Positions 57,598-64,000 of a DNA stretch of 64,000 bases are shown here, in pieces. This stretch comes from DATKHR01 sp036557365 (GTDB taxonomy: Bacteria > Acidobacteriota > Vicinamibacteria > Vicinamibacterales > CAVVIG01). Made by a program: the position numbers and the translations under genes. The stretch spans positions 11,577 to 75,576 of the forward strand of contig DATBHR010000065.1 of the NCBI GenBank assembly GCA_036557365.1, in the 5' to 3' direction. The notes under the pieces were generated by a model. The model did no database searches. It saw nothing but the letters and a program-made list of their open reading frames with translations, and was not told the DNA's origin. Each line of letters starts with the position of its first letter. Positions within the stretch are counted from its first letter, which is position 1.

Positions 57598-59397
57598 TCA
57601 CGAGTACTGCAGCTCGAACAGCTTGAAGTAGATGCCGCGCCTGGCGAGCAGCGCCTGATGCGTGCCCTGCTCGCGGAGACGTCCCTTGTGGAGCACCAGA
57701 ATCTGGTCCATGTCCTGAATCGTCGAGAGGCGATGCGCGACGGCGATCGTGGTCCTGCCGGCCATCAGCACGCGCAGCGCGTCGCGGATGACCAGTTCGG
57801 TTTCTGTATCAACGCTCGACGTCGCCTCGTCCAGGATGAGGACGCGCGGATCGAAGGCCAGCGCCCGCGCGAACGACAACAGCTGCTTCTGCCCCACTGA
57901 CAGCGTCGAGCCACGCTCCGCGACCTGGCTGGCGTAGTTCTCCGGCATCCGGCGGATGAACGCGTCGGCGTGGACCGCCTGCGCCGCCCGCTTCACGTGT
58001 TCGTCGTCGATCGACGCGTTGCCGAGACGGATGTTGTCCGCGATGGTTCCGCTGAACAGGTGAACGTCCTGCAGGACGAGGCTGAACAGACCGCGGACAT
58101 CGCGCAGATCCATCTCGCGGATGTCGACGCCGTCAATCGCAATCCGCCCGCGCTGCACGTCATAGAACCGAAGTAGCAGGTTGACGAGCGTCGTCTTGCC
58201 CGATCCGGTCGCGCCGACGATGCCGACGCGCTCGCCGGGACGGACCTCGAAGCTCACGTCACGCAACACCCAGTTCGGCTCGACGTCTGATTTGGCGTCC
58301 GCACCGGTCGGAACGCCGTCGTACGCGAACCAGACCTGATCGAAGACGATGTGTCCCGGCGCGCCAGCCGTCCGTCGGACCGGCTGCGGCGCCGTTTCGA
58401 CGACGACCGGCTCGTCGAGCAGCTTGAAGATCCGCTCGGACGAGGCCATGGCGGCCTGAAGAATGTTGAACTTCTCCGACATGTCGCTGATCGGACGGAA
58501 GAACCGCTGCACGTACTGCAGAAACGCCACCAGCGCGCCGAGCGTGAGTGTGTGCGCCATCACGCTTGCGCCGCCGTACCAGATGATGAGCGCCGCCGCC
58601 AGCGCCGCGATGGTCTCTATCGCCGGATAGAACAGCGCGTAGTAGAAGATCGAGTCGATGTTCGCGTCTCGGTGCTTGCGATCGATTTCGTCGAAGCGCG
58701 CAAAATTCAACGCTTCGCGCCGGAACAGCTGCACCGTCGTCATGCCGGTGATGTTCTCCTGCAGGAACGCGTTGATCCGCGCGATCCAGCCGCGCACGAC
58801 TCGATACGAGTCGCGCACGTTGCTCCGGAACCACTGGGTGACGAGCAGGACGAGCGGCAGCACCGCGAACGCGACGAGCGCGAGGCGCCAGTTCATCCAC
58901 AGCATCATCACCATGATGCCGACGAGCGCGAACACGTCGCCGAACACGGTGACGACGCCGGACGTGAAGAGATCGTTCAGCACGTCCACGTCTGACGTGA
59001 CGCGCGTCATCAGACGCCCCACGGGATTCCGATCGTAGAACCGCAGATCCAGGCGCTGTAGATGCGCATAGATGCTCATCCGCAGATCGAACATGATCCG
59101 CTGTCCGGTCAGCTGCATCGTCCAGGTCTGAACGTACTCGGCCGCGAAGGCGACGACGAGGACGACCAGATAGAGCAGCGCCAGCGACTCGAGGCCGTCC
59201 AGCCGCCGCAGGGCGACGAATTGATCGATGGCGATCTTGATCAGGTACGGCTGGGCCAGCGACGCCGAACCGCCGGCGACGATGGCGACGAGCGCGACGG
59301 CGACATGGCGCCAGTACGGCTTCAGGTACTGCAGCAAGCGCCGCATCAACCGGGCGTCGTAGGCTTTTCCGAGGATTTCTTCGTCGTGGGGGGTCAC
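57598..59397 (-). CDS. ABC exporter (MsbA/LmrA-type half transporter)
   Basis: A 599-residue half transporter with a membrane domain followed by an ATPase. The membrane domain (about 20-310) has six helices and the coupling-helix region FYDRNPVGRLMTRVTSDVDVLND. The ATPase has Walker A VGIVGATGSGKTTLVNLLLR, the Q-loop FSLVLQDVHLFSGTIADNIR, the signature LSVGQKQLLSFARAL, Walker B PRVLILDEATSSVDTETE and the H-loop IAVAHRLSTI. It starts with GTG at 59397. The substrate is unknown; it lies next to an orphan gene, and a second such half transporter is encoded 2.6 kb away, so the two could form a heterodimer. Its interdomain linker is ordinary, unlike that of the second. Confidence 0.93.
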   Translation of the reverse strand: MTPHDEEILGKAYDARLMRRLLQYLKPYWRHVAVALVAIVAGGSASLAQPYLIKIAIDQFVALRRLDGLESLALLYLVVLVVAFAAEYVQTWTMQLTGQRIMFDLRMSIYAHLQRLDLRFYDRNPVGRLMTRVTSDVDVLNDLFTSGVVTVFGDVFALVGIMVMMLWMNWRLALVAFAVLPLVLLVTQWFRSNVRDSYRVVRGWIARINAFLQENITGMTTVQLFRREALNFARFDEIDRKHRDANIDSIFYYALFYPAIETIAALAAALIIWYGGASVMAHTLTLGALVAFLQYVQRFFRPISDMSEKFNILQAAMASSERIFKLLDEPVVVETAPQPVRRTAGAPGHIVFDQVWFAYDGVPTGADAKSDVEPNWVLRDVSFEVRPGERVGIVGATGSGKTTLVNLLLRFYDVQRGRIAIDGVDIREMDLRDVRGLFSLVLQDVHLFSGTIADNIRLGNASIDDEHVKRAAQAVHADAFIRRMPENYASQVAERGSTLSVGQKQLLSFARALAFDPRVLILDEATSSVDTETELVIRDALRVLMAGRTTIAVAHRLSTIQDMDQILVLHKGRLREQGTHQALLARRGIYFKLFELQYS

Positions 59398-59474
59398 AGC
59401 GTGTTCCTCAGATTACCCGATTGCAACCTTCTTGCTCATGGGTCCGTCCAAGCCGAGAATCAGCGGGAGGCATG

Positions 59475-61928
59475 ATGCCGATGACAACGCTCGTCGATGC
59501 GATGCTGCAGGACGTCCGGTACGCGCTTCGGGGACTGCGGCGCCAGCCGGCGTTCGCGGCCGTCGCGATTGCGACGCTGGCCGTCGGCATCGGCGGCGGC
59601 ACCACGGTCTTCAGTTTCGTCCGTGCGATCCTGCTCCGGCCGCTGCCGTACGCCGAGCCATCGCAGCTCGTGCGGATCTTCGAGACGAACCCGCTGCGGG
59701 GCTGGACACGGAACATCGCGGCGCCCGCGAACTGGGCCGACTGGCGAACACGCAATCACGCCTTCAGCGGCATCGCCGCGTACGAGCAGTTCAACGCAAA
59801 CGGCAGCGGCGCCAGCGACGTGTTCCTCACGGGGTTCGGCGAGCCGCAGGGGCTGAAGTCGCTCGGCGTGAGCGGCGACTTCTTCGACGTGCTCGGCGTC
59901 CGGCCGCTCATGGGCCGGACCTTCAGCGAAGACGAGATGTACGACGGCAAGTCGCGGGTGGCGGTCCTCAGCTTCGGCTTGTGGCAGTCCGTCTTCGGCG
60001 GGGATCCTCAGACCGTCGGCCGCACGATTACGCTCAGCGGCCGCGCGTACGACGTCGTGGGCGTGATGCCGCGCGGCTTCTTCTTTCCGGGCCGCGACGT
60101 CCAGCTCTGGCTGCCCTTCGGCTACACGCCGGATCTCATCGCCCGATCACGTCGGCCCCATTGGCTCGGCGTCGTCGGACGGCTGCGGCCCGACGTCTCC
60201 GTCGAGCGCGCCTCGGAGGAAATGATCGCGATCGCGCGTCAGCTCGAATCCGAGTATCCGGATACCAATACGCAGATGAGCGTGAGTCTCGAGCCGTTTC
60301 GTGACAGCCTCGTCGGTTCCGCCCGCACGCCGATGCTGATGCTCGGCGGCGCCGTCGGCCTGCTGTTCCTCATCGTCTGCGGGAACCTCGCCAACCTCCA
60401 GCTGGGACGGGTGCTCGGCCGATCGCGCGAGCTGGCGATTCGTCAGGCGCTCGGTGCGGCGCGGGGACGACTGGTCCGTCAGCTGGCCACAGAATCCGCC
60501 GTGCTCGCCTTCGCCGGCGGAGCGCTTGGCGTTGGCCTCGCCGCTACGGGACAGGCGGCGCTGACCCGTTTCGCCGCGTCCGCGGTGCCGCTGTTCGCGG
60601 ACGTGCAGACGGATCGTTCGGTGCTCCTCTTCGCGGTCGTCCTGTCGATCGCAGCACCCATCCTGTTCGGCGTCATGCCGCTGCGACTCTCCTCACACCA
60701 AACGCACCTCTCCGAGAAAGCACCGTCGGCGACGCGAAACGCCAGCACGCTTCGCAGCGTGCTCGTCGCCGGCGAGGTTGCGCTGTCGATCGTGCTCGTC
60801 GTCGGCGCCGTTCTCCTGGTGCGCAGCCTGAATCGCCTGCAGGACGTGGATCCCGGCTTCGACCGCGACGACGCCGTCGCGTTCACGCTCTCGCTCCCGG
60901 CAGCCCGGTATCCGGACGCGCCGAAGCGCTTCCTCGCCGCGCAGGAGATCGAACGACGCCTGCGCGACGCCCCTGGAATCCAGGCCGTCGGCGCGACGAG
61001 CACGCTGGCGCTGCGCGGCATGACCTGGTCGGGAGACGCGACGATCGAAGGGCGTGCACCGGCCGATTTCGAACGCGAGCTTCAACACATGGCCACGACG
61101 GAGGGCTATTTCCGCGCGATGCGCACGCGTCTGCTCGCGGGGCGATTCTTCGAGCAGGGCGACACCCGCGACAAGCCGCCGGTCGCCATCGTCAACGAAA
61201 CGCTGGCGCGCAGGTACTTCAGGAATCTGTCTCCGGCCGACGTCATCGGACGACGGATCACGTTCGGCCGGCCGACGGATCAATCACCGTGGAACACCAT
61301 CGTCGGCGTCGTTGCCGACGAGCGCCAGAATGGACTGGACAAGCCTGTCGGCCCGACCGCGTACTCACCGCTGGCGCAGCTGATGCAGAATCCGCTGACG
61401 TTCGTGCTTCGTTCGCCGGAACCGCCGGACGCGCTCGTCGCTCTCGCGCGCCGCACGGTGTCCGGCGTGGACAAGGATCTCGCTCTCACCGACGTCACGA
61501 CGCTCGACGATCTCGTCGACGGCGCCATGGAAGGGCATCGCTTCAGGACCGCTCTGCTCGCGGCATTTGCGGCAATGGCGCTATTTCTGGCAGCGCTCGG
61601 CCTGTATGGCGTCCTCACGTATTTCGTGTCGCAGCGACTGCGCGAGCTGGGCATCCGCCTGGCGCTCGGCGCAACACCCGCGGAGCTCTGCCGCATGGTC
61701 GTCGGGCAGGGAATGCGACCGGTCGTGAGCGGCGGAATCCTCGGCCTCGTCGCAGCCATCGGCTCGACGAGGCTCATCCAGTCGCTGTTGTTCGGCGTTG
61801 AGCCCTTGGATCCGGTGACGTTCGCGACCGCCGGCCTCGCGCTCGCGCTCACGGCGTTCGCGGCGTGCGCGATTCCTGCCATTCGCGCGACGCGCGTCGA
61901 TCCAATCGTTGCGCTCAGAGAAGAATGA
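59475..61928 (+). CDS. ADOP/MacB-FtsX-type ABC transporter permease
   Basis: A permease of about 818 residues with the duplicated layout of Acidobacteria-type (ADOP) proteins. The N-terminal motif DVRYALRGLRRQPAFAAVAI and LAVGIGGGTTVFSFVRAILL forms the first helix. A periplasmic MacB-like domain (LGVSGDFFDVLGVRPLMGRTF, VVGVMPRGFFFPG) and two further FtsX cores follow, with ELAIRQALGAARGRLVRQLA and RELGIRLALGATPAELCRMV. The end PAIRATRVDPIVALREE is typical. No ATPase gene adjoins. The start is uncertain: ATG 59472, 59475 and 59481 all follow GGGAGG (59465-59470), and 59475 is a compromise on spacing. Confidence 0.92.
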   Translation: MPMTTLVDAMLQDVRYALRGLRRQPAFAAVAIATLAVGIGGGTTVFSFVRAILLRPLPYAEPSQLVRIFETNPLRGWTRNIAAPANWADWRTRNHAFSGIAAYEQFNANGSGASDVFLTGFGEPQGLKSLGVSGDFFDVLGVRPLMGRTFSEDEMYDGKSRVAVLSFGLWQSVFGGDPQTVGRTITLSGRAYDVVGVMPRGFFFPGRDVQLWLPFGYTPDLIARSRRPHWLGVVGRLRPDVSVERASEEMIAIARQLESEYPDTNTQMSVSLEPFRDSLVGSARTPMLMLGGAVGLLFLIVCGNLANLQLGRVLGRSRELAIRQALGAARGRLVRQLATESAVLAFAGGALGVGLAATGQAALTRFAASAVPLFADVQTDRSVLLFAVVLSIAAPILFGVMPLRLSSHQTHLSEKAPSATRNASTLRSVLVAGEVALSIVLVVGAVLLVRSLNRLQDVDPGFDRDDAVAFTLSLPAARYPDAPKRFLAAQEIERRLRDAPGIQAVGATSTLALRGMTWSGDATIEGRAPADFERELQHMATTEGYFRAMRTRLLAGRFFEQGDTRDKPPVAIVNETLARRYFRNLSPADVIGRRITFGRPTDQSPWNTIVGVVADERQNGLDKPVGPTAYSPLAQLMQNPLTFVLRSPEPPDALVALARRTVSGVDKDLALTDVTTLDDLVDGAMEGHRFRTALLAAFAAMALFLAALGLYGVLTYFVSQRLRELGIRLALGATPAELCRMVVGQGMRPVVSGGILGLVAAIGSTRLIQSLLFGVEPLDPVTFATAGLALALTAFAACAIPAIRATRVDPIVALREE

Positions 61929-61933
61929 ACAAT

Positions 61934-62002
61934 TGCGGAATGCGGATTGAGGATTGCGGATTTATTGATGATTGCGGAATGCGGATTGCGGATTTATTGA
62001 AG
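61934..62002. repeat. GCGGATT heptamer array, two copies differing by one heptamer
   Basis: Two consecutive copies of one unit: 61934-61970 (ATTGCGGAATGCGGATT, GAGGATT, GCGGATTTATTGA) and 61973-62002, which is identical but lacks exactly the central heptamer GAGGATT. It lies in the convergent gap between the ADOP permease and the second ABC exporter; related GATTG/GCGGAT words continue to 62037, just into the exporter stop. Confidence 0.92.
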
Positions 62003-62032
62003 ACTGGTGATTGACGAACTACTCATTGCGGA

Positions 62033-63895
62033 TCAGGAGGCGGCGAGCTCCTCCTCAAGTAGTTGTTTCTTGTGGAGCTCCGCATACACCCCGCCGTTCG
62101 CGACGAGCGCGTCGTGCGTGCCCTGTTCGACGATCCGCCCGTCGTCCAGCACGAAAATCCTGTCGGCCCGGCGCACGGTCGAGATGCGGTGCGAGACGAG
62201 GATCGACGTCCGCGCGCGCATGACGTCGTGCAGCCGCGTGAGAATCTCCTCTTCCGTGTAGGTGTCCACCGCCGACAGCGCGTCGTCGAGGATGAGAATC
62301 CGCGGATTCACCGCGATGGCCCGGGCGAGCGCGGTGCGCTGCTTCTGTCCGCCCGACAGCGTCAGTCCCCGCTCGCCGACGATCGTGTCGTAACCCTTCG
62401 GAAAATCGGCGACGTCCTTGTCGAGCCGTGCCACGGCGCCCGCGTCGACGATGCGCGCGAGGCGCTCCGGCGAATCACGGCGATCGGCGGACGGCGCTGG
62501 TCCTGCCTCGTTTGCGTCCATGCCGAACGCAACGTTGTCGCCGAGCGTGTCGGAGAAGAGAAACGGCTCCTGCGGCACGAATCCGATGGCGGCCCGAAGG
62601 ACGTCCAGCGGCAGCGTGCATACGTCCCGGCCGTCGATGAACACCGTGCCCTCCGGCGGCTCGTGAAGCCGCGCGAGCAGCGAGATCAGCGTGGACTTTC
62701 CTGAGCCTGTCGGTCCCACCAGCGCAACGGTCTGGCCGGCCAGAATCTGCGCGTTCACGTCCCGCAGGACAGGACGGTCGCCGTAGCCGAAGGTCAGGGA
62801 GCGGAATTCAATCTCCCCATTGCGGATTGCGGATTGCGGATTGCGGATTGATTGGGGATTGGGGATTGCGGATTGCGGATTTGTTGGAGATTGCGGATTC
62901 GAGACTGCGAATTGGGGATTGACCGTATCGAAGACCTCGAGCATCCGCTTCCACGACGCCATTCCCCGCTGCAGCATGTTCGTCACCCAGCCGAACGCGA
63001 TCATCGGCCAGCTGAGCATCGTCAAGTATGCGTTGAACGCGACGAATTCGCCGAGCGTGATCCGGCCGCGGACGACGTCCCGGCTGCCCAGCCAGATGAC
63101 GACGAGCGCACCGAGCCCGAGAAAGAACGACATGCTCGGGAAGAAGAAGCCCTGGAGCACGATCAGGCCGCGGTTTCGCCGGAGGTATTCCGCGTTCGAG
63201 AGGCGGAACCGGTTGAGCTCGGCGTCCTCCTGTCGATACGCGCGGACGACGCGCACGCCGGCCAGCGCTTCCTGTGCGACGGCGCTCACCTCCGACAGCT
63301 GCGCCTGAATCTGCTCGAACCGCCGGTGAATCGCGCTGCCGAAGAACTTCACTGATAGCGACACGAACGGCAGCGGGATCAACGCGAGCAGCGTCAGCCG
63401 CGCGTCGATCGCGATCATCATCGCCAGCGCGACGACGAACGTGAGGATGGTGTTCGCCGAATACATGATCGACGGACCGATCATCATCCGCACGGCGTTC
63501 AGATCGTTCGTCGCGCGGGACATCAGGTCGCCGGTCCGGTGCTTCTGGAAGTACGCGGCGGGCAGCGTCTCGAGATGCGCGAAGAAGTCGTTGCGCATGT
63601 CGTATTCGATGTCGCGCGACGCGCCGATGAGCAGCTTCCGCATCAGGAACCGGAACACACCGCCGACGACGCCGACGCCAAGCAGAAGGCTGCCGTAGGC
63701 GAACAGTTTCGACCGCGTGACGCCGCGGGTCAGATCGTCGATCGCGTACTGCAGGATCTTCGGCGACGCCAGCGCCACGGCCTGCGTGACCACCGTGCAC
63801 AGAAGCCCGAGGAGGAACGCGCGGCGGTAGCGGAGGACGTAGCCGACCAGGCGACGAACGGGGCTCATCTCCTCGTGAGTATAATCCTGCGTCAT
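62033..63895 (-). CDS. ABC exporter with repeat-encoded interdomain linker
   Basis: A 620-residue half transporter. The membrane domain has FAHLETLPAAYFQKHRTGDL and NDLNAVRMMIGPSIMYSANT. The ATPase has QTVALVGPTGSGKSTLISLL, the Q-loop IGFVPQEPFLFSDTLGDNVA, signature LTLSGGQKQRTALARAIAVN, Walker B PRILILDDALSAVDTYTEEE and the H-loop SILVSHRIST. Walker B reads LDDA where many exporters have LDEA, so the catalytic glutamate is replaced by aspartate and this half may hydrolyse ATP poorly, as in heterodimeric exporters. Between the domains, about 35 residues of NPQSAIR-like heptapeptides are encoded by the GCGGATT array. The start ATG 63895 overlaps the divergent cstA ATG by 2 nt; ATG 63868 is an alternative. 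Confidence 0.93.
   Translation of the reverse strand: MTQDYTHEEMSPVRRLVGYVLRYRRAFLLGLLCTVVTQAVALASPKILQYAIDDLTRGVTRSKLFAYGSLLLGVGVVGGVFRFLMRKLLIGASRDIEYDMRNDFFAHLETLPAAYFQKHRTGDLMSRATNDLNAVRMMIGPSIMYSANTILTFVVALAMMIAIDARLTLLALIPLPFVSLSVKFFGSAIHRRFEQIQAQLSEVSAVAQEALAGVRVVRAYRQEDAELNRFRLSNAEYLRRNRGLIVLQGFFFPSMSFFLGLGALVVIWLGSRDVVRGRITLGEFVAFNAYLTMLSWPMIAFGWVTNMLQRGMASWKRMLEVFDTVNPQFAVSNPQSPTNPQSAIPNPQSIRNPQSAIRNGEIEFRSLTFGYGDRPVLRDVNAQILAGQTVALVGPTGSGKSTLISLLARLHEPPEGTVFIDGRDVCTLPLDVLRAAIGFVPQEPFLFSDTLGDNVAFGMDANEAGPAPSADRRDSPERLARIVDAGAVARLDKDVADFPKGYDTIVGERGLTLSGGQKQRTALARAIAVNPRILILDDALSAVDTYTEEEILTRLHDVMRARTSILVSHRISTVRRADRIFVLDDGRIVEQGTHDALVANGGVYAELHKKQLLEEELAAS
62819..62922. repeat. GCGGATT heptamer array inside the ABC exporter coding sequence
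   Basis: Tandem ATTGCGG/GCGGATT heptamers with drift (ATTGGGG, ATTGTTGG) run for about 100 nt. On the coding strand the unit is AATCCGC; three heptamers equal seven codons and give the heptapeptide NPQSAIR. The region lies in frame exactly between the membrane domain and the ATPase domain. Confidence 0.93.
63880..63885 (+). promoter_or_regulatory. Consensus -10 box just before the cstA start
   Basis: TATAAT at 63880-63885 ends 8 nt before the cstA ATG. If used, transcription would start at about 63892, giving a leaderless or near-leaderless mRNA. No good -35 was found at 17 nt, so usage is uncertain. Confidence 0.45.
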
Positions 63896-64000
63896 GCACG
63901 CTCTCTACGTGATCGTGCCCTCGCTCATCGCGTTGTGGCTCGCCTACCGGTACTACAGCGCGTTCATCGCCGCAAAAGTCTGGGCGCTCGACGACGCGCG
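63894..64000 (+). CDS. cstA: Carbon starvation protein CstA, N-terminal fragment
   Basis: Only the first 35 residues are in the window. They read MHALYVIVPSLIALWLAYRY, then YSAFIAAKVWALDDAR, which matches the start of CstA family peptide/pyruvate transporters, where the first helix is followed by YYxxFIxxKVxALDDxR. CstA is an inner-membrane protein induced on carbon starvation. The ATG at 63894 shares two bases with the start codon of the divergent ABC exporter gene (CATG), so each promoter must lie inside the other gene or the transcripts are leaderless. Confidence 0.85.
   Translation, partial: MHALYVIVPSLIALWLAYRYYSAFIAAKVWALDDA

Noticed and set aside
61929..62040. Insertion sequence or MITE remnant in the GCGGATT regions
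   Set aside because: No terminal inverted repeats with target duplications and no transposase trace; the sequence is explained by heptamer units.

Overview
The window is a 64 kb piece of a GC-rich Gram-negative chromosome. Lipid A genes (lpxB, lpxD), paired M16 peptidases, an ADOP/MacB-type permease of the kind abundant in Acidobacteriota, and a thrS-infC-rpmI-rplT-pheST-zapA-6S RNA-rny block all point to an Acidobacteriota-like organism, possibly class Vicinamibacteria. That placement is inference from gene content and style; no rRNA gene is present to confirm it. Coding density is high, most genes sit in tight operons with 4-nt ATGA, GTGA or TTGA overlaps, and no phage, insertion sequence, integrase or CRISPR array was seen.

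Layout: 1-5 kb (minus) is acnA-queG-yqgE followed by a truncated M49 peptidase gene. 5.2-8.1 kb (plus) holds an ammonium transporter, a small lipoprotein and a methyltransferase. 8.1-10.4 kb (minus) is a two-gene osmoprotectant-type ABC importer with permease and binding protein fused. 10.4-18.6 kb (minus) looks like one envelope operon: lpxD, catalytic M16, non-catalytic M16 with a LolA-like tail, lpxB, a secreted unknown, a matrixin and a beta-barrel protein. 18.7-23.5 kb has mgtC-like, S1/P1 nuclease-like, YdjM-like, nfo and AMMECR1/MEMO genes. 23.5-27.4 kb is gatC-gatA translationally coupled to a metallopeptidase and an ATP-grasp ligase. 27.5-31.5 kb holds two small membrane proteins, rpoZ, and dnaK flanked by two Hsp20 genes.

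31.5-37.6 kb (plus) is ymdB-xseA-xseB-ispA-tlyA-panE-nadK. 37.6-40 kb (minus) is ruvX-mltG-polysaccharide deacetylase. 40-44.4 kb (plus) is a phosphodiesterase lipoprotein, an EnvC-like LytM protein and an S41 protease-like protein; the last two both appear to lack their catalytic residues. tRNA-Val(GAC) then leads into thrS, infC (probable ATC start), rpmI, rplT, pheS, a short pheT, a ZapB-like coiled coil, zapA, a probable 6S RNA, rny, thiL and a DUF2062 gene. The right end has a 3D-domain protein, a 425-residue orphan, two half-size ABC exporters, an ADOP permease and the start of cstA.

The most unusual signal is a scattered family of degenerate 7-8 nt tandem repeat arrays, often with inverted mirror arms, found at about ten sites. 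Most lie between genes. One is read in frame as the linker of an ABC exporter (62.8 kb), one encodes the basic N-terminus of an M16 protein (16.1 kb), and a TGCATT-type array encodes the hydrophobic core of two otherwise unrelated signal peptides (M16 at 16.05 kb and EnvC-like at 42.1 kb).
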